Below, piece after piece: positions 1-8,093 of a stretch of 64,000 nt of DNA (the stretch's first letter is position 1; each line of letters starts with the position of its first letter). The notes below the pieces were generated by a model that searched no databases, was not told where the DNA came from, and saw only the letters and a program-made list of their open reading frames with translations. A program made the translations under genes and the position numbers. This DNA comes from DASSBR01 sp035701285 (lineage in GTDB: Bacteria > Pseudomonadota > Gammaproteobacteria > Natronospirales > DASSBR01): contig DASSNT010000032.1 of NCBI GenBank assembly GCA_035701285.1, forward strand, positions 22,690-86,689, read 5' to 3'.

Positions 1-661
1 GGTAGCCGATATACCCGCCGGAGATGACATCGCCGAGAAAGTGATATTCGGAGACGACTAGCGCGGCCGCGAGCGCGCAGATGGCGAGCCAGCCCAACGG
101 CCGCAATCGCGGATAGTAGTGCATGACGGCGAACGCGAGGGCGCAGGCAATGGCCATGTGGCCGGAGGGAAAGCCGAAGAAGTTGTCGCCGGCGCTGAGC
201 CAGCGAAACTCGAAATGATACGGGTGGTCGAGCCAGTAGCGGGTGTTGACGCGGCCGAAGACAGCCTTGAGCAGGTCTTTGGCCGTGTAGCTGAACGGCA
301 GGGCGGTGCCGATGACCTGCAGCAGGCAGACGAAGCGCCACCCGGCGTGCCGGCGCCGGAGGATGACGTAGCCGATCCAGCTGACGACGGTGATAATGGC
401 GACGAAGACGTCGAGCAGATCGGGGAACTCCATTTCGGTGACGAAGCCGGCGCCGCTTTCGCTCAGACTGCCGGCAACGAACTGGGCGAGCGGCAGGTCG
501 ATCCACGCGACCGCAATGGCAGTGGCGGCCGTAACGACGAGCAGTAGTGCCAGCATACGCGGCCAGTCGCGCAGCACCAGCGACCGCGCGTTTTCCGGGG
601 GCGGCGGGTAGTCGGACGACCGCGTGATACTATCCAGGTGAATTCTTTCTTCAGCTTCCAT
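1..661 (-). CDS. PAP2-family membrane phosphatase (C-terminus cut by window edge)
   Basis: The minus-strand frame opens at 661 and stays open to base 1, giving about 220 residues without a stop. It encodes an integral membrane protein of the type 2 phosphatidic acid phosphatase (PAP2) superfamily, which dephosphorylates lipid phosphates such as undecaprenyl pyrophosphate. Visible motifs are K-x6-R (KDLLKAVFGR), FPSGHM and EYHFLGDVISG, which carries the catalytic His and the Asp. The Arg expected six residues before the motif-3 His is Leu here. The substrate is not determinable. The start codon lies only 13 nt from that of the divergent hutG-like gene, so promoters must overlap coding sequence, or this start is too early (the next Met is about 35 codons in). 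The 3' end is outside the window. Confidence 0.8.
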   Translation of the reverse strand, partial: MEAEERIHLDSITRSSDYPPPPENARSLVLRDWPRMLALLLVVTAATAIAVAWIDLPLAQFVAGSLSESGAGFVTEMEFPDLLDVFVAIITVVSWIGYVILRRRHAGWRFVCLLQVIGTALPFSYTAKDLLKAVFGRVNTRYWLDHPYHFEFRWLSAGDNFFGFPSGHMAIACALAFAVMHYYPRLRPLGWLAICALAAALVVSEYHFLGDVISGGYIGY

Positions 662-674
662 GCGCAGGATTACG

Positions 675-1490
675 ATGACTGAGGTCGCCCCTTATAAGGT
701 GCGTGAGCCGACCGCCGAGGAAAAACGGGTGGTGGTCAGCATTCCGCATACCGGTACTTATGTTCCCGACGATATTGCGGCCAGTTTTGCGTCCGATGCG
801 ATTCGTTCGCTGCCGATGACGGACTGGCATCTGCATCATTTATACGATTTTCTTCCGCGTCTCGGTGTCACCACACTATACGCGACCTGGAGCCGATTTG
901 TCGCCGATTTGAACCGTCCGCCAACGGACCAGCCGTTGTATCCGGGTCGCTTCGAGACCGGAATCGTGGCGGAGAAGACGTTCTGGGGCGATACGATTTA
1001 TGCGCAGGCGCCCGAGGCGGCCGAGGTCGAGCGGCGCAAGCGGCAGGTGCATGAGCCGTATCACCGGAAGCTTGCGGAGATTCTGGACGCGAAGCGGGAG
1101 AAGTTCGGACGCGTGGTGTTGATCGATGCGCACAGTGTCGCGTCGCGAGCCAGCTTGTTGCACGGGGAGTTGGAAAAAGAAATTTACCTTGGCAATCGGG
1201 ATGGCGTGACCTGCGGCGACTGGCTGATCGATCATGTTGCGGAGCGCTTTGGCGATGCCGGCCTGGCGGTGTCGTACAACGATCCGTACAAGGGCGGTTA
1301 CATTACCGACCATTACGGCCGGCTGGAGGGTGTTGAGGCGTTGCAGATAGAAATGGCCGAGCGGATTTATATGGACGAGGATGATCCGCAGGCGGCGCTG
1401 TCCGATCCGAAATTCGAGAAGACGCGCGGGGTGTTGCGCGATTTGTTTGCTTCTTTGTTGTTGCAGGCGGAAGAGAAGATTCGCTCCTGA
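675..1490 (+). CDS. N-formylglutamate amidohydrolase family protein
   Basis: A 271-residue protein of the N-formylglutamate amidohydrolase family (COG3741, HutG-type), zinc-dependent hydrolases releasing formate from N-formylglutamate in histidine breakdown. Recognisable segments are VVVSIPHTGTYVPDDIA, TDWHLHHLYDF, WSRFVADLNRPPTD and VVLIDAHS, the last matching the metal-binding region. No hut genes are adjacent, so the physiological substrate is uncertain. I chose the ATG at 675 because AGGA lies a few bases upstream; an in-frame ATG at 660 overlaps the start of the divergent PAP2 gene. The stop is followed 14 nt later by a long palindrome (1505-1581). Confidence 0.82.
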   Translation: MTEVAPYKVREPTAEEKRVVVSIPHTGTYVPDDIAASFASDAIRSLPMTDWHLHHLYDFLPRLGVTTLYATWSRFVADLNRPPTDQPLYPGRFETGIVAEKTFWGDTIYAQAPEAAEVERRKRQVHEPYHRKLAEILDAKREKFGRVVLIDAHSVASRASLLHGELEKEIYLGNRDGVTCGDWLIDHVAERFGDAGLAVSYNDPYKGGYITDHYGRLEGVEALQIEMAERIYMDEDDPQAALSDPKFEKTRGVLRDLFASLLLQAEEKIRS

Positions 1491-1504
1491 CAGGTTATCG
1501 TAGG

Positions 1505-1581
1505 GGCGGCGGTGTGGGGACTTCTTTCAGGGACGGCATCCTGCCTCACACAGCCCTGAAAGAAGTCCCCACACCACCGCC
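1505..1581 (+). repeat. 3'-end palindromic repeat, family 1, short copy A
   Basis: Inverted repeat with arms 1505-1532 and 1554-1581 (27 of 28 positions pair) around a 21-nt loop. The loop CATCCTGCCTCACAC matches the distal part of the loops in copies at 11278, 37133 and 62211, but this copy lacks the conserved GTGAATACRTCC block. It begins 14 nt after the stop of the upstream gene, in the same orientation. It may act as a transcript 3'-end structure. Confidence 0.75.
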
Positions 1582-1600
1582 TCAGCCGTTATAGTTTTCC

Positions 1601-1734
1601 CGAATCCCCGAATCCCCGAATCCCCGAATCCCCGAATCCCCGAATCCCCGAATCCCCGAATCCCCGAATCCCGAATCCCGAATCCCGAATCCCGAATCCC
1701 GAATCCCGAATCCCGAATCCCGAATCCCGAATCC
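1601..1734. repeat. tandem array CGAATCCC x8 then CGAATCC x10
   Basis: Eight exact 8-bp units (1601-1664) are followed without interruption by ten exact 7-bp units (1665-1734), then CGTTCT and the stop codon of the convergent methyltransferase gene. The array fills the gap between two convergent genes. The same motif in degenerate form occurs at the 3' ends of hda (about 14325-14358) and rnhA (about 52763-52790). It is not a CRISPR, as there are no spacers. Confidence 0.97.
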
Positions 1735-1739
1735 CGTTC

Positions 1740-2627
1740 TTACTCCGGCTTCACGAACTTCAACGTCATCCGGTCGCTTTCGCCAATGTGGTCAAACACC
1801 GGCGGCACGATTTCTCCGATCCTCTTCATCATTTCGACCATGCGCTTGTTCTCGTCCGTTTCTTCGGGCAGCTTCGGCGCATGCGCGATGGCGCGGCTCG
1901 GCGGCAGCAGGTGAATGCTCATCGTGCGCGGATCGGCCGGGTTGGCATTGACGCGGGAGACCGCCGCCAGCTTGAAGCCGACATCCTGCGCCAGATTGAT
2001 GACGTAGGCTTCAGGCAGCCGGTGCAGCTTGCTGGCGTCTTCCGCCGCGTCGGTGTTGGGGTTGGCGCGATGCGCGACGACGCCGAAAACGCCACCCGGC
2101 TTGAGCGCCTTGTAAGCCGCTTGAAACACTGATTTCAGCGTCCCTTCCGCTTGCCAATCGTGCGCGTTGCGGAAGGTCAGCACCATGTCGACGCTATTGG
2201 CCGGTGCGAGATCGGTCTGCTCGGGCGGCAGGAAAGATACGACCTTGACCTTGCCGTAGGCATCGGAATTGTCTTTGAGCTTCTGGCGGTAGCTTTTGGC
2301 CATTCGGCGCAGGAACTCGCTTTCGCTGTCGAGCGGCGGCGCGGCGGCGATGAGCTCGCCCCCGTCCTTGAGGTACGGGGCGAGGATTTCCGTGTACCAG
2401 CCGCCGCCCGGCTGCAGTTCGACCACCGTCATGTCCGGCTTCAGGCCGAAGAATTCGAGCGTCTGGTGCGGGTGGCGGTATTTGTCGCGCAGCTTGTGCT
2501 CGGCGCTGCGCTGCGGGCCCTGGATCACGTCGGACAGGGCGTCGGGCTGGTAGTATTGCTGTGCCGATGCGAGTTCCGGAATGAATGCCAGTGAAAGCAT
2601 CGCAAGCAGGGACAGGGCAATTTTCAT
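1740..2627 (-). CDS. exported class I SAM-dependent methyltransferase-like protein (COG4798 type)
   Basis: A 295-residue protein with an N-terminal signal peptide (about residues 1-22, ending ELASAQ) followed by a Rossmann-type methyltransferase domain. The SAM-binding motif I is seen as VVELQPGGGWYTEILAPYL and a motif-IV-like segment as VDMVLTFRNAHDW. This fits the predicted methyltransferases of COG4798, which are unusual in being exported although SAM is cytoplasmic. Substrate unknown. The start is supported by AAGGAGGT about 5 nt upstream of the ATG. The gene is transcribed away from the divergent ferredoxin-NADP reductase gene. Confidence 0.78.
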   Translation of the reverse strand: MKIALSLLAMLSLAFIPELASAQQYYQPDALSDVIQGPQRSAEHKLRDKYRHPHQTLEFFGLKPDMTVVELQPGGGWYTEILAPYLKDGGELIAAAPPLDSESEFLRRMAKSYRQKLKDNSDAYGKVKVVSFLPPEQTDLAPANSVDMVLTFRNAHDWQAEGTLKSVFQAAYKALKPGGVFGVVAHRANPNTDAAEDASKLHRLPEAYVINLAQDVGFKLAAVSRVNANPADPRTMSIHLLPPSRAIAHAPKLPEETDENKRMVEMMKRIGEIVPPVFDHIGESDRMTLKFVKPE

Positions 2628-2749
2628 TGCGACCTCCTTGTTGTCGAACCGGGCGATCCGGCTCGGATTTGGGCGTGGTCTATGTCAAAATACACTGTTT
2701 TTGCCTGCCGGCAAATCCGGCGAGCCTTCTTTCGCTTGACGATAATTCA

Positions 2750-3484
2750 ATGAGCCACGAAAAGTTCAGTCTGGTCCTGCAGTCCAGCCGCATGGTGACG
2801 CCGCGCGTGCGGCAACTTGGTTTCGTTCGCGAGGACGGGCAGCCGCTAGAGTACGTCTCGGGGCAGTTCATCACGCTGCACCTGCCTTACGAGGACATGG
2901 TGCTGCGGCGCAGCTACAGCATCGCGACGATGCCGGGCAGCGACGAGGAAATTCGCATTGCAGCGACCTACGTGCCCGACGGGCGCGCGACCAAGCTGTT
3001 GTTCGCCATGGAGCCGGGCGACAAAGTCGAGGCGACAGGGCCGTTCGGGCGCTTTGTGCTGCGGGAGGATCCGCCGGCGCGCTACATTCTGGTCGCGACC
3101 GGTACCGGCGTGTCGCCGTACCGCGCGATGCTGCCGCGTTTACGCGAGCGGCTGGAGGCCGAGGGTTGTTCGGCGCTGCTGCTGCTGGGCGTGCGCGGCC
3201 CGGACGAGCTGCTGTTTGGTGAGGATTTTCTGGAGTTTTCCGAAGGCCAGAAGGGGTTCGAGTTCGTGGCCTGTTACAGCCGCCACATGCCCGACTCGCC
3301 GGGGCCACACGAGCGTAGCGGCTATGTGCAGAGCACGCTGCAGGAACTGGCCGTGGATCCGGAGCGGGATATCGTTTATCTGTGCGGCAACCCGGACATG
3401 ATCGACGCGGCAGTCAACGATCTGAAGGAAAAGGGCTTTCAGAACCCCCGCTTGCGGCGCGAGAAATACGTCTCGTCGAACTAG
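2750..3484 (+). CDS. fpr: ferredoxin--NADP reductase
   Basis: A 244-residue FAD/NADP oxidoreductase that passes electrons between NADPH and ferredoxin or flavodoxin. The FAD-binding motif RRSYSIATMP lies near residue 50. The NADP-binding GTGVSPYRAML and the VYLCGNPDMIDA segment follow, in the order and spacing of bacterial FPR proteins. Translation from the ATG at 2750 gives the usual N-terminus; an open frame upstream has no homology-like sequence. The ribosome site is weak. The neighbour nth-rnfB cluster encodes another ferredoxin-like protein (4835-5506), which could be a partner, but this is inference. Confidence 0.88.
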   Translation: MSHEKFSLVLQSSRMVTPRVRQLGFVREDGQPLEYVSGQFITLHLPYEDMVLRRSYSIATMPGSDEEIRIAATYVPDGRATKLLFAMEPGDKVEATGPFGRFVLREDPPARYILVATGTGVSPYRAMLPRLRERLEAEGCSALLLLGVRGPDELLFGEDFLEFSEGQKGFEFVACYSRHMPDSPGPHERSGYVQSTLQELAVDPERDIVYLCGNPDMIDAAVNDLKEKGFQNPRLRREKYVSSN

Positions 3485-3496
3485 GCACGCGCAACG

Positions 3497-3697
3497 TCAC
3501 CGGTTCCGACGCTTTCGCATTTTTGTCCAGACGAGGATCGACACTGCCGGCAACACGATGCCGCCGCCGACAAAGATGCCGCCCATGTACCACCCCAGGC
3601 GCGGGTCGTGGGGCGGAATGCCCGCCGCGGCGCAGATGACGATGGCCAGGCCCGCCCACAGCGCCGCCCACAGCAGCGGAACAATCAGCAGCAGCAT
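3497..3697 (-). CDS. small two-helix membrane protein, unknown
   Basis: A 66-residue hydrophobic protein with two predicted membrane segments (about residues 2-24 and 36-58) and a basic C-terminal tail (KMRKRRNR). It starts 6 nt after the stop of the preceding membrane-protein gene on the same strand, suggesting translational coupling. I do not recognise a family. The hydrophobic pattern and tight spacing argue for a real gene, but its short length keeps confidence moderate. Confidence 0.5.
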   Translation of the reverse strand: MLLLIVPLLWAALWAGLAIVICAAAGIPPHDPRLGWYMGGIFVGGGIVLPAVSILVWTKMRKRRNR

Positions 3698-3703
3698 TGG
3701 CGA

Positions 3704-4138
3704 TTAGAACGGGTTGTCGACCTGGACGTCGCGTTCGCGCAGTTCGTGCACGAACGCCTCAATGCGCTCCGCTGGCACACCCGTCAAGTTCACCATCAGC
3801 ACGCCGCGCCGCAGCCGGTTCGGCACGCTCTGTCGGCGCGTTTCGATCGACACCCGCTTGATCTGGTCGAGCGCGTAAGCGCGTGTGCCCAGCGAGAGTC
3901 CCCGCGGGTCTGATAGCGTGAGCATGTGTCCCGAGAGGCGGGCGGCCGGTTGCCGAATCAGCTTCACGCCAAGCGCACCGACGACCAGCCCGGCGACGAA
4001 TGCCAGCACGGCCCAGCCGGGAAAGCTGGTGTAGAGCGCCAGCATGTAGGCGCCCGCAAATAAAATGGCGGCGCCGATCAGCCAGGGGTACATGCGCTTC
4101 TGGTCTCGAAAGAATACTTCTGCAGGTCTGTCGGGCAT
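3704..4138 (-). CDS. membrane protein with two TM helices and soluble C-terminal domain, unknown
   Basis: A 144-residue protein from the ATG at 4138, which is preceded by AAGGA with 8-nt spacing. An open frame upstream of it lacks a ribosome site. Two adjacent hydrophobic helices (about residues 18-62) are followed by a roughly 80-residue soluble domain rich in Arg and Val. This architecture resembles small PH-like membrane proteins, but I cannot name a family. It probably forms an operon with the 66-residue membrane protein downstream, and lies 61 nt downstream of nth on the same strand. Confidence 0.6.
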   Translation of the reverse strand: MPDRPAEVFFRDQKRMYPWLIGAAILFAGAYMLALYTSFPGWAVLAFVAGLVVGALGVKLIRQPAARLSGHMLTLSDPRGLSLGTRAYALDQIKRVSIETRRQSVPNRLRRGVLMVNLTGVPAERIEAFVHELRERDVQVDNPF

Positions 4139-4199
4139 TGATCTTGTCCTTGGTCTTGCCGTCATTATCGGGCCCGCCACCGGCGGATGCAAAGGCTGC

Positions 4200-4838
4200 T
4201 TACAGGTCGACCGTCTTGTGTCGGTACTCGCACAGGTCGGCGATCACGCAACGCGGGCATTTCGGCTTGCGCGCGACACAGGTGTAGCGGCCGTGCAGGA
4301 TGAGCCAGTGGTGCGCGTTCGGCTTGTATTCGTCCGGCACGAACTTCAGTAGTGCCTTTTCGACGGCGAGCGGCGTCTTGCCCGGGGCGAGGCGGGTGCG
4401 GTTGGCGACCCGGAAGATATGCGTGTCGACGGCAATTGTCGGCTCGCCGAAGAGCGTGTTGAGAATGACATTGGCGGTCTTGCGGCCGACGCCGGGCAGT
4501 GCTTCCAGTTCCGCCCGGGTGTTCGGCACCTGGCCGTCGTGGCGGTCGAGCAGCAGCTCCGACATCGCGATGACGTTTTTCGCCTTGTTGTTATACAGGC
4601 CGATGGTGTTGATGTATTCCTTTAGCGCGTCTTCGCCGAGCGTCACCATCTGCTTTGGTGTACTGGCTACCTTGAAGAGTTTGGCGGTGGCGGCGTTGAC
4701 GCCCCGGTCGGTGGCCTGGGCCGACAGGATGACGGCGACCAGCAGTTCATAGTCGTTGTTATAGACCAGCTCGGTGGTCGGCGCGGGGATCGCTTCCTGC
4801 AGCCGCTTGAAGATTTCCCGGCGCTTCGCTGCGTTCAT
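4200..4838 (-). CDS. nth: endonuclease III
   Basis: A 212-residue DNA glycosylase/AP lyase that removes oxidised pyrimidines in base excision repair. The helix-hairpin-helix is LPGVGRKTANV, containing the catalytic Lys. The catalytic Asp lies in the conserved VDTHIFRVANR. The C-terminal C-x6-C-x2-C-x5-C iron-sulfur cluster loop (CVARKPKCPRCVIADLC) is intact. Length equals the E. coli enzyme. The start overlaps the stop of rnfB by ATGA, so the two are translationally coupled, as in other gammaproteobacteria where nth closes the rnf operon. Confidence 0.97.
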   Translation of the reverse strand: MNAAKRREIFKRLQEAIPAPTTELVYNNDYELLVAVILSAQATDRGVNAATAKLFKVASTPKQMVTLGEDALKEYINTIGLYNNKAKNVIAMSELLLDRHDGQVPNTRAELEALPGVGRKTANVILNTLFGEPTIAVDTHIFRVANRTRLAPGKTPLAVEKALLKFVPDEYKPNAHHWLILHGRYTCVARKPKCPRCVIADLCEYRHKTVDL

Positions 4839-5506
4839 GCCCGGTCCTTTCCGCGCCGGGCGCGGACCTCGGCGACCATGGCTTTGATTTCGCTCCGCCG
4901 GGCCGCCGCCGTCCGGGCGATCTGGTTATCCCGCCGCCGGTTTTCGCGCGCCGCGTGCTCGGCCGTCAGCCGTGCCGCGCGCGCCTCGACACGATGACGG
5001 GCATGGTCTGCTGCCTGGCGATCGGCCGGCGGCACGTGTCGGCGACGCAGGGCTTCGATGGCGTCGTCGGCCGCGGGTTCGCCAGCCGCTGCCGTGCGGG
5101 CTTTCGCGGGAACCATGTCGATACAGTCGACCGGGCAGGGCGGCAGGCACAGCTCGCAGCCGGTGCATTCCGCGGCGATCACCGTGTGCATCAGCTTGGC
5201 CGCGCCGACAATGGCATCGACCGGGCAGGCCTGGATGCAGCGGGTGCAGCCAATGCAGGTGTCTTCGTCGATGACAGCGACAGTGGGCGTCAGCGTTTCA
5301 CCGCACGCCGGGTCGAGCGGTTTCGGATCGCGGCCGGTAAGTTCGGCCAGCGCGGCAATGGCGGTGTCGCCGCCCGGCGGGCAGCGATTAATGTCGGCTT
5401 CGCCACGGGCGATGGCCTCGGCATACGGCCGGCAGCCGGCGTAGCCGCAGCGCTCGCACTGCGTCTGTGGCAGCAGCCGGTCGATGTCGTGCGCGGTGGG
5501 CTTCAA
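4835..5506 (-). CDS. rnfB: RnfB-like iron-sulfur protein without membrane anchor
   Basis: A 223-residue protein. It begins directly with the RnfB-type four-cysteine motif (QTQCERCGYAGCRPYAEAIA), followed by two 4Fe-4S ferredoxin motifs (CIGCTRCIQACP and CTGCELCLPPCP). The basic, Ala/Arg-rich C-terminal extension is of unknown function. Canonical RnfB has an N-terminal membrane helix and works with RnfACDGE; both the helix and the partner genes are absent here. It is therefore probably a soluble electron carrier whose linkage to nth and metG is conserved. It lies 7 nt downstream of metG. Confidence 0.85.
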   Translation of the reverse strand: MKPTAHDIDRLLPQTQCERCGYAGCRPYAEAIARGEADINRCPPGGDTAIAALAELTGRDPKPLDPACGETLTPTVAVIDEDTCIGCTRCIQACPVDAIVGAAKLMHTVIAAECTGCELCLPPCPVDCIDMVPAKARTAAAGEPAADDAIEALRRRHVPPADRQAADHARHRVEARAARLTAEHAARENRRRDNQIARTAAARRSEIKAMVAEVRARRGKDRA

Positions 5507-5513
5507 TGGCGCC

Positions 5514-7526
5514 TTACTTGACCTTCATGCCCGGCTTCGACCCGGCATCCGGTTCGAGCACGAAGACATCCTTGCCACCGGGGCCGGCAGCCAGCACCAT
5601 GCCTTCCGACACGCCGAAGCGCATCTTGCGCGGCGCGAGGTTTGCGACCAGCACGACCAGGCGGTCTTTCAGCGCGTCCGGTTCGTAGGCGGCCTTGATG
5701 CCGGCGAACACGGTGCGCGTGCCCAGCTCGCCGACGTCGAGCGTCAGCTTGAGCAGCTTGTCGGCGCCTTCGACATGCTCCGCATTGGCGACGCGCGCCA
5801 CGCGCAGATCGATCTTCGCGAAGTCGTCGATGTTGATTTCGGCGGCATCCGATTTCGCTTTCGCCGCGGCCGGCTGCTTTTGCAGGTCTTCTCTGGAGGC
5901 GTCGATCATCGCCTGGATATCCTTCTGGTCAATGCGCTGCATCATCGGTTTGAACGGGTTGATCTGCGTGCCGAGCAGCGGTGTGTCGAGGTCCGTCCAG
6001 CGGAACGGCTCAACGTTCAGAAATTCCGCGGCCTTTTCGGCCAGGGCCGGCAGCACCGGCGCAAGATAAATCGCCAGCACGCGGAACAGGTTGAGTGCCT
6101 GCGTGCAGACCGCCTGCACCTGCTCGGCGTTGGCCAGGTCCTTGTTCAGCTTCCACGGTTTGTGCTCGTCAACAAAGGCATTGGCGCGATCGGCCAGTGC
6201 CATCACTTCGCGCACCGCGCGCGAGAACTCTCGGTTTTCGTAAGCCGAGGCAATGCTGTCGGCTGCCGCGGTGAAATCGTCGTACAGCGCCGGCTCCATC
6301 AGCGTGTCGGCCAGGCGGCCATTCGAGCCTTTATGAATGAACCCGGCCGAGCGGCTGGCGATATTGACCAGCTTGCCGACCAGGTCGCTGTTGACGCGCT
6401 GGCGGAAGTCCTCAAGGCTGAGATCGATGTCGTCGAGACCCGGCCCGAGCTTGGCCGCAAAGTAGTAGCGCAGATACTCGGGATCGAGATGGTCGAGATA
6501 CGTCCGCGCCTGGATGAACGTGCCGCGCGACTTCGACATCTTCTTGCCGTCGACTGTCAGGAAGCCATGCGCAAATACCGCACTCGGCGTGCGGAACCCG
6601 GCGGCGGACAACATCGCCGGCCAGAACAGCGCGTGAAAATAGATGATGTCCTTACCGATAAAATGGTATAGCTCGGCCTGGCTTTCCGCGTCCCAGAACG
6701 CGTCGAAATCCAGTTCCGGCGTGCGATTGCAGAGATCCCTGAAGCTCGCCATGTAGCCGATCGGTGCGTCCAGCCAGACGTAAAAGTACTTGCCGGGCGC
6801 ATCGGGAATCTCGAAGCCGAAGTAGGGCGCGTCGCGGGAAATGTCCCAGTCCTTCAGGCCCGCCTCGAACCACTCATCGAGCTTGCGGCGCACGCTCTCG
6901 TGGACGTGGCCTCCACGGGTCCAGTCCTTCAGCATGGCCTCGAAATCGGCGAGCTGCACGAAGTAATGCACCGATTCCTTCTCGATCGGTGTCGTGCCGG
7001 AAACGACGGAGACCGGATTCTTCAGTTCGCTGGGCGAATAGGTCGCGCCGCAGTTTTCGCAGGAGTCGCCGTACTGGTCGGCCGCGCCGCAGCGCGGGCA
7101 CTCGCCGCGAATGAACCGGTCCGGCAGGAACATCTGCTTTTCGACGTCGTAGGCCTGCGATATCGTGCGCTCGACAACGTGGCCGCCGTTCTTCAGGCCC
7201 TGGTAAATGCGGTTGGCGAGTTCCCGGTTTTCGGGAGAATGCGTCGTGTAATAATTGTCGAAGCCGATCATGAAGTCGGCGAAGTCGCGGCGATGCTCGC
7301 GGTCCGAGCGCTCGATCAACGCTTCCGGTGTGATACCTTCCTGTTGTGCCTTGAGCATGATCGGCGTGCCGTGGGCGTCGTCGGCGCAGACGAAATGGCA
7401 ACGTGAGCCGAGCAGCTTCTGAAAGCGCACCCAGATGTCGGTCTGGATGTATTCGAGCATGTGGCCGATGTGGATCGAGCCGTTGGCGTAGGGCAGGGCA
7501 GCGGTGACAAGAATGTCGCGAGGCAT
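5514..7526 (-). CDS. metG: methionyl-tRNA synthetase
   Basis: A 670-residue class I synthetase charging tRNA-Met. The HIGH signature (GSIHIGHM, near residue 20), the zinc-binding CPRCG and CENCG knuckle (about residues 145-160) and KMSKSRGTF (about 332) are all present. A C-terminal tRNA-binding OB fold starts near residue 565 (IDLRVARV) and gives the full-length dimeric form. It is the first gene of metG-rnfB-nth. The initiator ATG at 7526 faces the divergent tlpA-like gene with almost no intergenic space. Confidence 0.98.
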   Translation of the reverse strand: MPRDILVTAALPYANGSIHIGHMLEYIQTDIWVRFQKLLGSRCHFVCADDAHGTPIMLKAQQEGITPEALIERSDREHRRDFADFMIGFDNYYTTHSPENRELANRIYQGLKNGGHVVERTISQAYDVEKQMFLPDRFIRGECPRCGAADQYGDSCENCGATYSPSELKNPVSVVSGTTPIEKESVHYFVQLADFEAMLKDWTRGGHVHESVRRKLDEWFEAGLKDWDISRDAPYFGFEIPDAPGKYFYVWLDAPIGYMASFRDLCNRTPELDFDAFWDAESQAELYHFIGKDIIYFHALFWPAMLSAAGFRTPSAVFAHGFLTVDGKKMSKSRGTFIQARTYLDHLDPEYLRYYFAAKLGPGLDDIDLSLEDFRQRVNSDLVGKLVNIASRSAGFIHKGSNGRLADTLMEPALYDDFTAAADSIASAYENREFSRAVREVMALADRANAFVDEHKPWKLNKDLANAEQVQAVCTQALNLFRVLAIYLAPVLPALAEKAAEFLNVEPFRWTDLDTPLLGTQINPFKPMMQRIDQKDIQAMIDASREDLQKQPAAAKAKSDAAEINIDDFAKIDLRVARVANAEHVEGADKLLKLTLDVGELGTRTVFAGIKAAYEPDALKDRLVVLVANLAPRKMRFGVSEGMVLAAGPGGKDVFVLEPDAGSKPGMKVK

Positions 7527-7542
7527 GGGATTAGCTAGTCGA

Positions 7543-8061
7543 ATGAAACGCGAATTATGCCATAGGGGTTACGGCGGCGTCAGAATGCTCGTCGGCTTGC
7601 TGGGCCTGCTGGCGACGGCGCAGGCGGGCGCCGCTGCCCATGTCGGCGCGCCGTTGCCACCGCTCGAACTGCCGAACGTGAATGGCCAACTGGTGCCGCT
7701 GCGGAGCGATACTGCCAGGCTCACGATCATCAATTTCTGGGCGAGCTGGTGTACGCCCTGCCTTCACGAGATACCGGATCTCGTCAGCGTCTACGACCGC
7801 TGGCGGCGGCATGGCGTGCGCGTAGTGGGCATTGCGGTGGATTCGGGCACGCCGGAAGAAATCGCCCGATTCGCCAGCGAGCACGGCATCGACTATGCGG
7901 TGCTGGTTGCCGATACCGGCTGGGTGCGGCAGCACTTCGGGCTAACGGGTATCCCGGTCACGTTGATCGTCGACGGTCGCGGCATCATTCAGGCGCGGCT
8001 GCCGGGGCCGCAAACAGGGGAGCGCTTGACCTACATCATTAGCCGATATTTGCGGCGATGA
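7543..8061 (+). CDS. TlpA/ResA-like thioredoxin-fold protein, exported
   Basis: A 172-residue thiol-disulfide oxidoreductase of the TlpA/ResA type, with active site WASWCTPC and the conserved cis-Pro region GIPVTLIVDGRG. The N-terminus MKRELCHRG followed by a hydrophobic stretch ending ATAQAGA looks like a signal peptide or anchor, which puts it in the periplasm. I prefer the ATG at 7543 because it supplies the positive n-region; an ATG at 7585 is possible. The far-downstream ccdA (62440) could reduce such a protein, but no direct linkage is seen. Confidence 0.83.
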   Translation: MKRELCHRGYGGVRMLVGLLGLLATAQAGAAAHVGAPLPPLELPNVNGQLVPLRSDTARLTIINFWASWCTPCLHEIPDLVSVYDRWRRHGVRVVGIAVDSGTPEEIARFASEHGIDYAVLVADTGWVRQHFGLTGIPVTLIVDGRGIIQARLPGPQTGERLTYIISRYLRR

Positions 8062-8093
8062 TAAACTAGCACCCTTTCAGTCAGGATATTTCA

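Noticed and set aside
1601..1734. CRISPR array
   Set aside because: Units are 7-8 bp, directly adjacent and without spacers, and no cas genes are present.
5484..6671. 395-codon plus-strand open frame
   Set aside because: Antisense shadow of metG; no recognisable motif, and metG is complete.
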